Position numbers and translations under genes: made by a program. Below, in pieces: positions 14,491 to 25,992 of a DNA stretch of 64,000 bases (position 1 is the first letter of the stretch; each line of letters starts with the position of its first letter). Below the pieces are notes generated by a model, which saw only the letters and a program-made list of their open reading frames with translations, was not told where the DNA came from and searched no databases. This stretch comes from Caprimulgus europaeus (lineage: Eukaryota > Chordata > Aves > Caprimulgiformes > Caprimulgidae): assembly GCA_907165065.1 (NCBI GenBank), contig OU015528.1, positions 47,297,515 through 47,361,514 of the forward strand, written 5' to 3'.

Positions 14491-14873
14491 AGGGTTGTTC
14501 AGCCTGGAGAAGAGAAAGTTCCATGGAGACTTTATTGTGGCCTTTCAATACTTAAATAAGGCCTATAAGGAAGATGAGGACAAACTTTTTAGCATGGCCT
14601 GTAGCGATAGGACAAAGGGTAATGGGTTTAAATTTAAAAAGATAGATTTAGACTAGATACAAGGAAAACATTTTTTACAATGAGGGTGGTGAAACACTGG
14701 CACAGGTTGCTCAGAGAGGTGGTAGAAGGTACATCCCTGGAAACATTCAAGGTCAGGTTGGACAGGGCTCTGAGCAACCTGTTCTAGTTGAAGATGTCCC
14801 TGCTCACTGAATGGGGGTTGGATTAGATGACCTTTAAAGGTCCCTTCCAACCCAAACCATTCTACCATTATAA
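14491..14873 (+). mobile_element. CR1 LINE 3' fragment, older subfamily
   Basis: A plus-strand CR1 fragment. It begins within the ORF2 block equivalent to 'LGLFSLEKR' (gggttgttcagcctggag) and runs through the C-terminal coding part, including 'gtggtgaaacactggcac' and 'gagaggtggtagaaggt'. It continues into the 3' untranslated tail with 'ttagatgacctttaaagg' and 'cttccaacccaaaccattc'. The terminal octamer repeat is reduced to about 'ttctaccatt'. The coding part no longer has a continuous frame. The tail differs from those at 25910 and 57660, so this is another CR1 subfamily. It is truncated at its 5' side by about 90 percent of a full element. Confidence 0.93.
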
Positions 14874-17800
14874 GTACAATGCTGTGTCACTGCAATGGTG
14901 TCTCCTGGGAGAGAACAGCCAGAGCCCTTCATTGAGCTGAGATTGTGGCACAGCAGTAGGAATCCTGAAAATTACTCTGAAATCTTCTATTTGAAGCACA
15001 CATTGGAGAGAGGGTAAAATTCATCATATGTTTTTTCCAGTTGAAAGTCTGAACACCTTATTTGGCAAAACACTTTTTGTTTGTTTGAGGGCAAGTGGGT
15101 CCATTTGCTCTGGACACATCCCTGTTTCCCCACCACATATGCAGGCTCCAGCTCTGCAAGCACCCCTGTAGGCAAGTATAGTTACACATACGCATGCCAG
15201 AAACAGCATGGATGTCGGCAAGTACTTACCAGTGTACTGGTATCAGGTATGGCCTGTCAGTGAGGGACTGAGCCCAGTGACCTAGGAGGCCCCTGCAGTG
15301 GTGTCCCAACCCTGCAGCAGAACCCCCAAAACCAGATCCTTCCCTTCCAGGAGCACTGCTCAGACAAAGCCTGTTGAGAGAGGAACACTTCAAAGAGAAG
15401 ATTCTTTCCTTAAGGAGCACAGAGATAAGAACAGAGGAGTCTTATTTTGTGCTTTATTGTTTAAAGAACCTTGGCCTCATTTTGCTCCATGAGTCTATGG
15501 TTGACTGGGCACCACTCAGCAGCAAGTACAGCTCTTCCACTGTGGGAAACCACCCTGTCTTTACTGGAGCAGGAAGCCATCCTCCACCTCCCTCGCAGCA
15601 CTCTTTCCAGTCTAGATAGCATGGATAATTATATCTGTTTCCGTGCCCTGCTTAACCAAAGTGGTATTTCTTAAACAATTTCATAAACACAGACAAGAGC
15701 ACTTTGCTTTCAATCTCGTACTTATTTTCCACCTGATACCATTTCTTGATCTGAGATTGAATAAGCCTTACAAAAATAATTTAATCCTGTAATCAATGGG
15801 GAGAAAGAGGAAGCAGAAAAACATGAGTTGGGGGGAGCTTCAAGGCTTATTGCTCTGCAACTTATCATGCTAGACCATAGCGGTTAGGTTGCATTACAAC
15901 ACAAGACCTATGACAAGTAGACAAGGGTAAAGCATACAAAGATTAATATAAAATTTATACAACAACTTGTTCTAAATACTGCTGCTAGGAAAAAACCAAA
16001 CCAAACCAACAACGTAAGGGAAATAACAGGGGAAAGGAGAGAGCAATCCTTATTCTCTGATATTCTGAGATCATGCTAACCTGTTCAGTGGACAAAACAT
16101 CTCACTTGACGGAAATATTTTGGCTTTAAAAAAGATAAATTAGTACCCTAAGTAACTTCTGCCATGCCCCAAGGTGGAGTTAGGTGTGTGCTGGAATGTT
16201 CCTATCTGTATCTGCACTGAGCTGTTAAGCAGATGCTCAGCGAGGAGAAAATAGACTGCAATAAACTGGCACTGACACAGATCCGAATTGCTGGAACAGC
16301 CATAGAGATAAAATTCATTTAAGAAACATGGCTTCTATTTCCATTTCTTTTAATAAAAAGCTATTGAAACATTAAAAATATCTACTCTTTCAAACAGTAC
16401 ACTATTCACATAAGTAAAAGAGGGAACAGAAACATTATTGATGCAAAATGTGAATACATCGCAATACTGGGCCTCATGGAAGAGCCAAATTAAAGTCTCT
16501 TTTCATAGCAAGGAGCAGATCCCATCCTTATCTACACAGCTGACCAACATTCAAGGTCTGGTCCATTTTAGAAGCCATAGTCAATAGATGGAACCCCCAC
16601 AGACCCCAGTAGGAAAACTACACACAGGAAAGAAGAGAGCACACAGTGCAATACATCTAAGTGAAGATCTCCATGCTATGCTGATAGTGAACTGCCCTTC
16701 CCTCTCTCGATTAATTTGCTCTTTGGTCTTACATTCAGCACTCTACCCTAGCTACTGTGCAATGCAAACCAATATACTCCAGCCACTTTAGCACTGCTCT
16801 TCCCAGAGTGGGGCAAGACCCTAAAGCAATCTATTCTTTGATCCTGGTACAAATCTATCCGAGTTCTGCCCAGGCTGCTTCAACAGCATGTAATGAGATC
16901 CTGTCCTGTGCAATGAGTAGTCATGACAAAGCCCCAAAATTACATATATAAATTGATTTCTCCTCTCATGATCCTGAAAAGAGCAATTTTTCTGCCAAAT
17001 TAACCTGCCTCCAAATCAAGCCTTTGGTCTTACACTCTAGGAAGATTTAAGAGTACAAATCTGAAGTACCCTTAGTACTTGGATGAGATCAGAAATAGGA
17101 GTAGAAAGTTCTAATAGAGAGCTATATGCCCCTGCATCCTCCCCAATAACCTCTGTAAGCCAGGCTGACAGCTTCAGAGCTGGTGGTTAGTTGTTACACC
17201 AGCCTTCTAGAGATATGTAAAACCTGGACAGATCCAGCACCCTAAATGCCTTCTGTTATGTACCAAAGAGAAAAATTGCCTTGCTAGCCTAATTGATGAT
17301 CAGGTCTTCTTTAACAGTGTGAATGAAGATCACCATGGATACTGTAAGTCCCTGCATACTTTCATACTCTAAATTTAAACAAGAAAAAAATCTGAAGAGA
17401 GTTTTCAATTCCATTTTTACTGGCTATGACCCCCCTACACTCTGCCTTGCATATTTCTTCTGGAAACATTCAGCATCACTGTGTCCTAAGCCCCACTTCT
17501 TCATGCTCCCTTGTACTCACTGTCACAGGGTGAGTGAGACACCTTGCACCACCCTGTTGTGGGAAAAATGTGGTCCAAGGTGGAATATCATCCATGTTGC
17601 TGCAGAAAGTTTTCTGGTCATTAGCATAAGAGGACAGTAATCCAGAATTAGCAAGAACATAAAGATTACCAGAAAATTAGTAGGAGGGTCATAGCCATAC
17701 TGAGTTTCTGGTCTCCAGAAAGAAGCTAAGCAGCCATTTCTTTACAACCACATTTTGGTACATGAACATTCCTGTACTGACTTAAGGAAAGACAAAGAAG

Positions 17801-18194
17801 TAACAGTGCACCTTCCAATAATGCTTTGAAAAGTATCTGTGATGAAGAAAAGGAAAGTACAGCATTTTGGGGAAGATCCTGAGACAAGATCCAAGCACCT
17901 CCCAAGACCTCTACTTTCCTTCAGGCTCCCAGGGAGCAGAAGGGGCAGACTGCTCTACAAGGAAAAGCAAGATAAGATGGAGACTGCAGGAACATACTGT
18001 CACCAACACAGGCACGGCCCCACAGCACCTGAGCAAGGCCAGTACAGCTATCATCCAACAACCACAAACCAAGTTCAAGGTCAGCCCAAGAAGCCCAACC
18101 AGATGCATAAAAGCTAAGAGCAGGTCTAATTATTACAGAGCTCAGGCCCAGAGCAAGGCTGAGTTTATATAGGGCTCCTAGGCCACGGAGCAGA
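14874..18194. other. Unique non-coding sequence
   Basis: No gene or interspersed repeat is recognised. Open frames are short and occur on both strands without similarity to anything I know. The AT content rises between about 15700 and 16500. Confidence 0.55.
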
Positions 18195-18233
18195 GTGAGT
18201 GAGTGGGTGAGTGGGTGAGTGGGTGAGTGGGTG
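18195..18233 (+). repeat. GTGA/GTGG minisatellite
   Basis: About ten four-base units, GTGA and GTGG, become a regular 8-bp repeat (GTGAGTGG) over the last four rounds. The opposite strand would read as a His-Pro-Leu-Thr-Ser-like repeat, but this is a by-product of the tandem array. It lies 177 bp before an exceptional poly-G tract. Confidence 0.9.
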
Positions 18234-18410
18234 TGGTCCCAGGTGAGGCTGCTTAGGGCAATCACAGCCCATCAGGACAATCCGGGCTTGACAGTGCCTC
18301 ATTTTGGGCATCAGGCAATACTTACTGTCTCTATTTCCCATGTATGGGCCGTGAGTCAGCTTCCATGGTTTTTTACCTAGCAACAAGAGAGGTGGATGGA
18401 TGGTGGGGGA

Positions 18411-18437
18411 GGGGGGGGGGGGGGGGGGGGGGGGGGG
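18411..18437 (+). repeat. 27-bp guanine homopolymer
   Basis: Twenty-seven consecutive G residues, preceded by GGGGGA at 18405-18410 and by GGTGGATGGATGG-type sequence. Long poly-G tracts are rare in vertebrate genomes, are expected to fold into G-quadruplex structures and are length-unstable. The exact count may be a sequencing estimate. Confidence 0.95.
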
Positions 18438-21400
18438 TGTTAGGAGGGATGTTGAAGCAAAATGAGACGAGAAAGACAGAAACTAAATCGTCAAGGAGAT
18501 TAAGGGGCGGATGCAGTGCCTGAAACTATTTGAGTTTCTAAAGGACAAAGTTTGGGGGTAGCAGAGACCCTTCTGCACTTTAGCCTTCCTAGGAAAACAT
18601 GACCACCTCCAGTGGGGTGAGGGACACATCCAGCTTTCCTTTGAGCCATGCTGAAGATCCGTGGGCTCTTGTGCTTTGACCTGCATGTCAGAAACTCTGC
18701 ACCAGCTCAGCTGTGACCAAAAGGCTTTGTCATTTGCTGTGCATGAGCTGAACCCAAACCTGCCTCTCACTAGGCAGCACAAAGTAGCCATGTCAAAGTG
18801 TAGCCATGAGGCATTCCTTGCCATGCCCACTGAGGTACAGCAAGTGAGTACTGCTGTGGCTGATTTTCAGCTGGTTGAACTGAAGCCACCAGGAGGACTG
18901 GAAGGTGAGACACCAAATGTCAGGGGACAACCCTTGTCAGAGGCCAGAGTCCTGCACCCTCTCCCAGGACTCACAATGCTGCAGCCATAGCTGCTGGTAG
19001 CAGGCTCAGGACCAGGGGAAATAGCTGGACTGCCCCACCATGTCTTCCCAGAGGAGAGGGTGCTGTGAGAGAGTCGAGGGTCAGCACTAGGGAAGGCTGT
19101 GCCTTCTCAAGCTCTGAAAAAAGGACTTTGTTCCTGATCAGCATTTTTTTTCCCATCTGGGCTAAATCCACTCTTAGAAAGAGATAACTCTATCTCCAAG
19201 GAAACAAGCTCTCTGCGCTCACAGGGACTCAGCCAGCTCCCCCTCTCCTTTTGCCACAGGGTCACTCAGCAGTGAGGCTGAGGCATGCAGGTACCATGGG
19301 GTGTTGGGCTCATGGGATCACCCCAGGCCAGGAACACTGTGAGCACAGGATGCTCTGAGGCAACATGTGCTGGTCTCCACCCTGGAGCCAAGGCCACCAC
19401 AGGACCTTCCCCAGCCCACCTAACCCTGGAGAGCTCACACAGGCGTGATTGTAGAGATCAGCTGTGCTCAGAAGTCTCTCATTACCGAGACTGACTCGTG
19501 CAGTCTGCTTTGACTCTTCTTCTTTTCTACCCAAAATAGCTTCATGTTCTCGGCACCAGTTTTCTTCGCAAACTCACTCACTGCCCTCCCTCTCACTGCA
19601 GAAAACCAGACGTGCCCTGCTCACAGAAGTCCTCCTTAGCTCCATTACAGCACTCCCATTCCCCACACAATCCCTCACCATCCTCTCCTCAGCTGGACAC
19701 TGCAAGTCCATGGGATGCTTTTGGCAAGCTGGGCAGGGGCGGGGGGGGAAACAGGTCAGAAGGAGAGGGACTGATGTGACAGCAGGCTGAGCTCATTGCA
19801 GAGCTCCACAGGCCCCTTTTTGAGATTGGTCATTCCAGTCATCACCTCTTCTCTCACCTGCCTGACCTCTGGGGAAGTGATTCATGTCACGGTGGAGGAA
19901 GGTTTCATCCAGCAGTTGCTGCATTTTGCATCTAAGCCCCAAGGAAATTCCCAAAGCAGGTTCATTTTGGAGTGGCTCTTTAGTCCTACAGTCCAAACTC
20001 CATTTGAGAGAGCTGCTCTGCATTAGCCTCTAGCTGGAAAGAAAACAAGCATACAAGGGTTTTCTAGGCTACAGTCCCCCACCCATGGGTGCCCATGAGA
20101 CCTCTCTTATGGATGCCATTCCAGGTAAAACAGCCTTTCCCTGCTTTGGGGACCAACTCCCAAATCCATGACCACCACTCCTGGGTGCCTCTTCCTTGCT
20201 TGGAGGCAGAGACATCCAACACACCCCACACCATGTTGCAAGAGAGTTACACCCAGGTTTCCCTACCAGCAGGTCTGCCCTGCTGGGACCCCAGTCAAAG
20301 AAGAGCACACATTGGCAGTAGATGTGCTGCCTTCCTGTGCCCCAGCCTTTCAGGCGTGGCACAGTGCAGAAGCCCAGCTCTGACACGATGCCCGCACAGA
20401 GTTCGTTGCAGGATCCATGCCTTATCTCGCCTCAGCATCTGAAAGCAGACTTTGGCTAAATCCTACACACTGCTATTTAAAGTAAGCCAATTTGTATTCA
20501 TTCTGCTTGCTACATTCACCAGTTGTTCTGAATTGTGTTTGAAGCTGAAGGGAAGAGGAAATGTACAACAAGAAAAAATTATACACTGGTAAAATTTGTT
20601 CTAATCCCTTCTCCTCCCATTATTGCTTCCCCATTTTGGTGTTTCTTTTTTGTTTTCTGTGTTTTATGTATTATTAGCTTTAGCATAATTTTGACTGAGA
20701 AAATATGTAGCTGATAGGACGGACTAATTACACTACCTAGAAGAATTAATTACACCATCTGTGACTGACAGTGGAGCCTGACTCGTTGCTTCCTGGTAGA
20801 TGGAGCTACAACACCAGCTGCCCTGAATCTTTTCTTGTAGAAGGCAAAAGAGGAATTACTGTAGGAAACATAATTTAAAAGGCATTACTTCTCTTTTTGA
20901 GCAATTTAACATCATTGAGTGACCCAGCCTGACTGGCCGAGTCAGGGACAAGTCTTATCTGCCTTCCCTTTTGATCTAGAAAGGAAATATTTCTACACCT
21001 ATCCTAGCCCTCTGCTGCTTCAATCAGCTGGCTCAGTCAATCCTAGTAGCTAAAATGGTCCAGAGCCCATTTGCAAGGCAAGTGTCACAGTGCAGCAAGT
21101 GTCACATGTTCCTGTGTCTACCCTCCTCTTCCACCCCTTCACACCTCCTGGGACCAGTCCCTGGACAAAGCTGTCCCTAGGCTGGAGCTAGGCTTTGTCT
21201 GAAAGTTGGTATGGGCTAAATCTGTGCTGGGAGCCGCACTGACAGTGTGATGGTCAGGTTGTCCACAGGACAGCCAGTGCCCTGGCTTTGCCCAGTCAAC
21301 TCACAGAGACTCCCAAGATAAGGGTTTGCTTTTGTTCCCTTAATCCAGCAGAGGCAGGAGGGCAGGCTGCTCTCTCAGCACACACCATGGATGGACAAGA

Positions 21401-22332
21401 AACCACAACACTTTGGGAGAAGCAGGAGGGTGGAGGCAGTGAGGTTTTGCCTCGCTTGAAAGACTGCATCTCTTATAGGTTCACCTGCCAAATCCTATCA
21501 GCCTGCTGCTGGCATGTTGTCACCAGCAGGCCCTGGATGCAGCCCTTGAGGAGTGGTGGCAGCTTTGGCCACTGCAGCCTGCTGGAAATCTGTCCTGGTT
21601 TTTGTCCTGGCTTATAATGGGCCTGCTGGAGATTGTCATGGTTGAATGTGGGTGGTGGAAGATCTATTCAGATGATGTGTGTTTTCATCTAAGGGAGGGG
21701 AGTGGTGCCCACATGGGTCAGGAAACTTTTAATAGTCATGCTTTAAGGTAGCTGTTCCTGCCCTTTTTGCCTCCAGCTCTGCCACAGTTCTTTTCCTCCT
21801 ACTCCTCTTTTAAGCCCACTCAACTTACACGGGATAAACGGTTGTAGTTATGATGTCAGAGCAAACCTCTTGACTGCATAAACACATCCCTAACTAAAAT
21901 TCAGGACCCTGAGCATACAATTGTATGTACACCCCCTTGCTATTGTGTCAGGTGTGCATTACATGGACAAAAAAAAATTTGACTTCTCAGCCCTTGATCC
22001 ATAGTTTTGACAAAGGATCTAGTTTCTGTCAGCGGTGAATAACTCCGTGCTGTGATCTTTAGCCTGAGAAACCTGAATTCTTCTCCAGGTAACCAAGGAA
22101 GAGCTCAAGACATCCACTGTGACTTAATGTTTGCCTGACTCAGCTTTTGCTCCAGGTCTTGTACAGCATCCAAAACATATTTTGGTTGAGCCTCTAGGAA
22201 ACACACAAAAGCAGGACACAGACAGATCCTGGAGAATTCCCAGGCATTCATAGGGGAGGTGAGCTTTATTTTAGACCTCATATTGGGAAAGGTCCAGGAT
22301 GGTGACAAGGTACTGCAGGGAACACCAGGGCC
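18438..22332. other. Unique non-coding sequence upstream of the large CR1
   Basis: The first 2 kb are somewhat GC-rich, with many short open frames on both strands and none recognisable. From about 20460 to 20900 the sequence becomes AT-rich, with two AATTACAC octamers some 20 bp apart (near 20727 and 20747). The last few hundred bases before 22333 may include decayed CR1 5' sequence, but I cannot fix a boundary. Confidence 0.5.
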
Positions 22333-22362
22333 TTTCATTAGCAATGGGTGTATGAGAACAGC

Positions 22363-23089
22363 TGCATGCATTGCAAGCAGGTAGATGACCTGCTCAGCTT
22401 GGTGGCAGAGCTATGAGAGGAAGTAGAAAGGTTAAGGAGTGCCAGGGAGGCTGAATGGTTTTGCCACCAGGCTGAAGGAGGGGACCTAAGAGACCAAGGG
22501 GGATGGAAACAGGTTCCTGCTCAGGGTGGCAGGCAAATTCTCTCCAGGCCTCCCTTACCCACCCAGCTGCCCTCACACAATAGGCATGGGGCTATGGAAA
22601 TTGAGGGTCTGGCAAATTAAGATGAAACTATAGATGAGGGCCCATCCATGGGGTTGCCTAAGGTGTGGCAGTCTGCCCCACGCACTCTGACTGCCTCTGT
22701 TACAAAAAAAAAGGAGGGTAATTGTCACGGGTGATTCTCTTCTGAGGGGAACAGAGGGGCCAAGATGCTGACCGGAACCAACCCACAGGGAAGTCTGGTG
22801 CCTCCCTGGGGTCCGGGTAAGGGACGTCACCAGGAAACTCCCTGGGCTGGTGCGGCCCTCTGATTATTATCCACTATTGGTCATGCATGTTGGAACTGAT
22901 GAGGTAGCAGAGAGAAGTCCAAAAGTAATCAAAAGGGACTTCAGGGCACTGGGGTGATTGGTTGAAGGCTCAGGAGCACAGGTAGTGTTTTCCTCAGTCC
23001 CTTTAGAGGCAGGAAAGAATACTGAAAGGAACAGGAAAACACACCTGATATTAACACTGCTGGGGGTCATCAAGAGGGCTTTAAACTAG
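22363..23089 (+). pseudogene. CR1 ORF1 remnant: zinc-knuckle-like and SGNH esterase region
   Basis: ORF1 of CR1 encodes a nucleic-acid-binding protein with an esterase-like domain. Visible from the start are a C-M-H-C motif (22363-22374), the heptad-like VDDLLSLVAEL, a stop right after it, and then EEVERLRSAREAE. A frame change occurs at a run of nine A (22704-22712). The following frame holds KKRRVIVTGDSLLRGTEG, whose GDSL (22730-22741) is the nucleophile-serine motif of SGNH hydrolases. It continues through VRDVTRKLPGLVRPSDYYPL and HVGTDEVAERS to FSSVP. Stops interrupt it at 22769-22771 and 22955-22957. The frame ends at 23087-23089 after KRALN, which matches the usual ORF1 terminus. However, only about a dozen residues separate the NRKTHL block from that end, where the family has roughly 50 more. 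The distal block with the catalytic Asp-His appears deleted. Confidence 0.8.
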
Positions 23090-23145
23090 GTTTGAAGGGA
23101 GAAGAGGACAAAACTGGGCTCAGTAGAGATGAGCCCAGGAGCAGT

Positions 23146-25909
23146 ATGCCAATACTGGGGGTGAAATCTATAGCCCAGCTGAAGTGCATCTACCCCAATG
23201 CACGCAGCAGGGGCAATAAGCAGGAGGAGCTGGAAGCCATTGTGCAGCAGGGTGGCTCTGACATAGTCGCAATCACAGAAACATGGTGGGATGACTCTCA
23301 TGACTGGAGTGCTGCAATGGATGGCTATAAGCTCTTCAGGAGGAACAGGCAAGGAAGGAGGGCTGGTGGGGTGGCTCTCTGTGTTAGGGAGAGTTTTGAT
23401 TGTATAGAGCTTGAAGTACATGATGATGAGGTTGAGTGCTTATGGGTAAGAATGAAGAGGAAGGCCAACAAGGCACCCAACCAGAATGTAGAGGCAGATG
23501 AAGCGTTCTACAAGCGGCTGGCAAAAGTCTCACAATCGCTAGCCCTTGTTCTCATGGGGGACTTCTACTTACTGGACATCTGCTGGAAATGCAACACAGC
23601 AGGAGGAAGACAGTCTAGAAGGTTCCTGGAGTGTGTGGAAGATAACTTCCTGACACAGCTGGTAAGTGAGCCCACCAGGGAAGGTGCCTCGCTTGACCTG
23701 CTCTTTACCAACAGAGATGGACTGGTGGGAGATGTGGTGGTTGGAGGCCATCTTGGGCTAAGAGACCATGAAATGGTTAAGTTCTTGATTGTTGGTGAAG
23801 TAAGAAGGGGGATTAGCAAGACCACTATCATGGACTTCCAGAGGGAAAACTTTGGACTATTCAGGACACTGGTTGAGAGAGTCTCTTGGGAGACAGTCCT
23901 GAAGGGCAAAGGGGTCCAGGAAGCCTGGACGTTCTTCAAGAAGAAAGTCTTAAAGGTTCAGGAGCAGACTGTCCCCGTGTGCCACAAGATGAACTGGTGG
24001 GGAAGATGACTGGCCTGGCTGAACAGGGAGCTCTTGCTGGGACTCAGGAAAAAAAGGAGAGTTTACCGTCTCTGGAAGAAGGGGCAGGCAACTCAAGAAG
24101 AGTACAAGGATCTCATTAGGTTATGCAGAGAGAAAATTAGAAAGGCAAAAGCCCAGCTATAACCCAATCTGGCCACTGTTGCTAGAGATGACAAAAAGTG
24201 TTTTTACAAATACATTAACAACAAAAAGAGAGGCAAGGAGAATCTCCATCCTTTATTGGATTCAGGGGGCAACATTACCACCAAGGATGAGGAAAAGGCT
24301 GAGGTACTTAATGCCTTCTTGGCTTCAGTTTTTAATAGCCAGACCAGTTATCCTCAGGGTATTCAGCCCCCTGAGCTGGAAGATGGGGATGGAGAACAGA
24401 ATAAACCCCCCATAATTCAGGAGGAAGCTGTTTATGACCTGCTACACCACCTGGACACTCAGAAGTCTATGGGGCCAGACAGGATCCATCCAAGAATACT
24501 GAGGGAGCTGACAGAGGAACTTGCCAAGCCACTCTCCATCATTTATCAACAGTCCTGGCTAACAGGGAAGGTCCCAGAAGGCTGGAGGCTTGCCAATATG
24601 ACACCCATCTACAAGAAAGACCAGAGGATGATCCAGGCAACTACAGACCTGTCAGCCTGACCTCAGTATCGGGGAAGATCATGGAGCAGTTCACCTTGAA
24701 CATGCTTATGCAGCATATGCAGGACAATCAGGGAATCAAGCCCAGCCAGCATGGGTTCATGAAAGGCAGGTCCTGCTTGACCAACCTGATGTCCTTCTAT
24801 GATCAGGTGACCCACCTAGGGCATGAGGAAAAGGCCGTGGATGTTGTCTACCTGGACTTTAGCAAGGCCTTTGGCACTGTCTCCCACAGCTTTCTCCTAG
24901 AGAAGCTGGTGGCTCAAGGCTTAGGCAGATGTACCCTTCACTGGGTAAAAAACTGGCTGCATGGCCAAGCCCAGAGAGTTGTGGTGAACGGAGCTAAATC
25001 CACTTGGTGGCCGGTCACAAGTGGTGTTCCCCAGGGCTCAGTTTTGGGGCCAGCTCTGTTTAATATCTTTGTCAATGATCTGGATGAGGGGATTGAGTGC
25101 ACCCTCAGTAAGTTTGCAGATGACACCAAGCTGGGCGGGAGTGTTGATCTGCTTGAGGGCAGGAAGGCTCTGCAGAGGGATCCGGACAGGCTGGATCGAT
25201 GGGCCGAGGCCAATTGTATGAGGTTCAACAAGGCCAAGTGCTGGGTCCTGCACTTGGGTCACAACAACCCCAGGCAACGTTACAGGCTTGGGGAGGAGTG
25301 GCTGGAAAGCTGCCTGGCGAAAAAGGACCTGGGGGTGCTGGTTGAGAGCTGGCTGAACATGAGCCAGCAGTGTGCTCAGGTGGCCAAGAAGGCCAACAGC
25401 ATCCTGGGCTGTATCAGAAATGGTGTGGCCAGCAGGAGTAGGGAAGTGATTGTGCCCCTGTACCGGGCACTGGTGAGGCCACACCTTGAGTACTGTGTCC
25501 AGTTTTGGGCCCCAAGAAGGACATTGAGTTGCTGGAGTGTGTGCAAAGAAGGGCAACAAAGCTGGTGAAGGGCCTGGAGAACAAGTCTTATGAGGAATGG
25601 CTGAGGGAACTGGGGTTGTTTAGTTTGGAGAAGAGGAGGCTGAGGGGAGACCTTGCTGCTCTCCACAGCTACCTGAAAGGACAGTGTAGTGAGGTGGGTG
25701 TTGGTCTCTTCTCCCAAATAACGAGTGATAGGACAAGAGGGAATGGCTTTAAGTTGCACCAGGGGAGGTTTAGGTTGGCTATGAGGAAAAAATTCTTCAA
25801 TTGAAGGGTTGTCAAGTATTGGAACAGGCTGCCCAGGGAAGTGGTGGAGTCACCATCCCTGGAGGTATTTAAAGGACATGTCGATGTGATACTTGGGGAC
25901 ATGCTTTAG
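23146..25909 (+). pseudogene. CR1 ORF2 remnant: APE endonuclease plus reverse transcriptase
   Basis: ORF2 encodes the enzyme that nicks the target and copies the RNA into it. The first in-frame ATG is 23146. The endonuclease keeps YPNARS, the ITETWW glutamate (23278-23280) and the RDHE histidine (23764-23772). Its GDFN block reads GDFY (23557-23568), losing a catalytic asparagine, and about a dozen residues are missing near 23472. Nonsense codons lie at 24007-24009 and 24160-24162. A frameshift near 24620 precedes NYRPVSLTS. The reverse transcriptase core then runs intact in one frame: motif A YLDFSKAF (Asp at 24855), motif [12 protein letters not shown], and motif C FADD (25113-25124). A second frameshift falls near 25515, followed by the C-terminal block [10 protein letters not shown], a TGA at 25802-25804, and the natural end TAG at 25907-25909. 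The protein cannot be made. Confidence 0.93.
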
Positions 25910-25992
25910 TGGTGAACTTGGCAATGCTAGGTTTACAGTTGGACTAGATGATGGTAATGGTCTTTTCCAACCAAACTGTTCCATGAATGCAC

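Larger units (their letters stand above)
22333..25992 (+). mobile_element. Near full-length CR1 LINE retrotransposon, inactive
   Basis: A single plus-strand CR1 element of about 3.7 kb holding ORF1, ORF2 and the 3' untranslated tail in the order expected for the family. The 5' boundary is uncertain: the first recognisable coding block (a C-x2-C motif followed by VDDLLSLVAEL) starts at 22363. The 3' tail runs from the ORF2 stop at 25907-25909 through 'gttggactagatgatgg' and 'cttttccaacc' to a decayed terminal octamer near 25980-25992. Both open frames are broken. CR1 is the dominant LINE of birds and is usually severely 5'-truncated, so a copy keeping both frames is unusual. No target-site duplication is evident, which is normal for CR1. 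Confidence 0.95.

Noticed and set aside
17911-18386. Minus-strand frames with Thr-His-Pro-Leu-Ser repeats
   Set aside because: The repeats come from the GTGA/GTGG minisatellite and are not a protein repeat.
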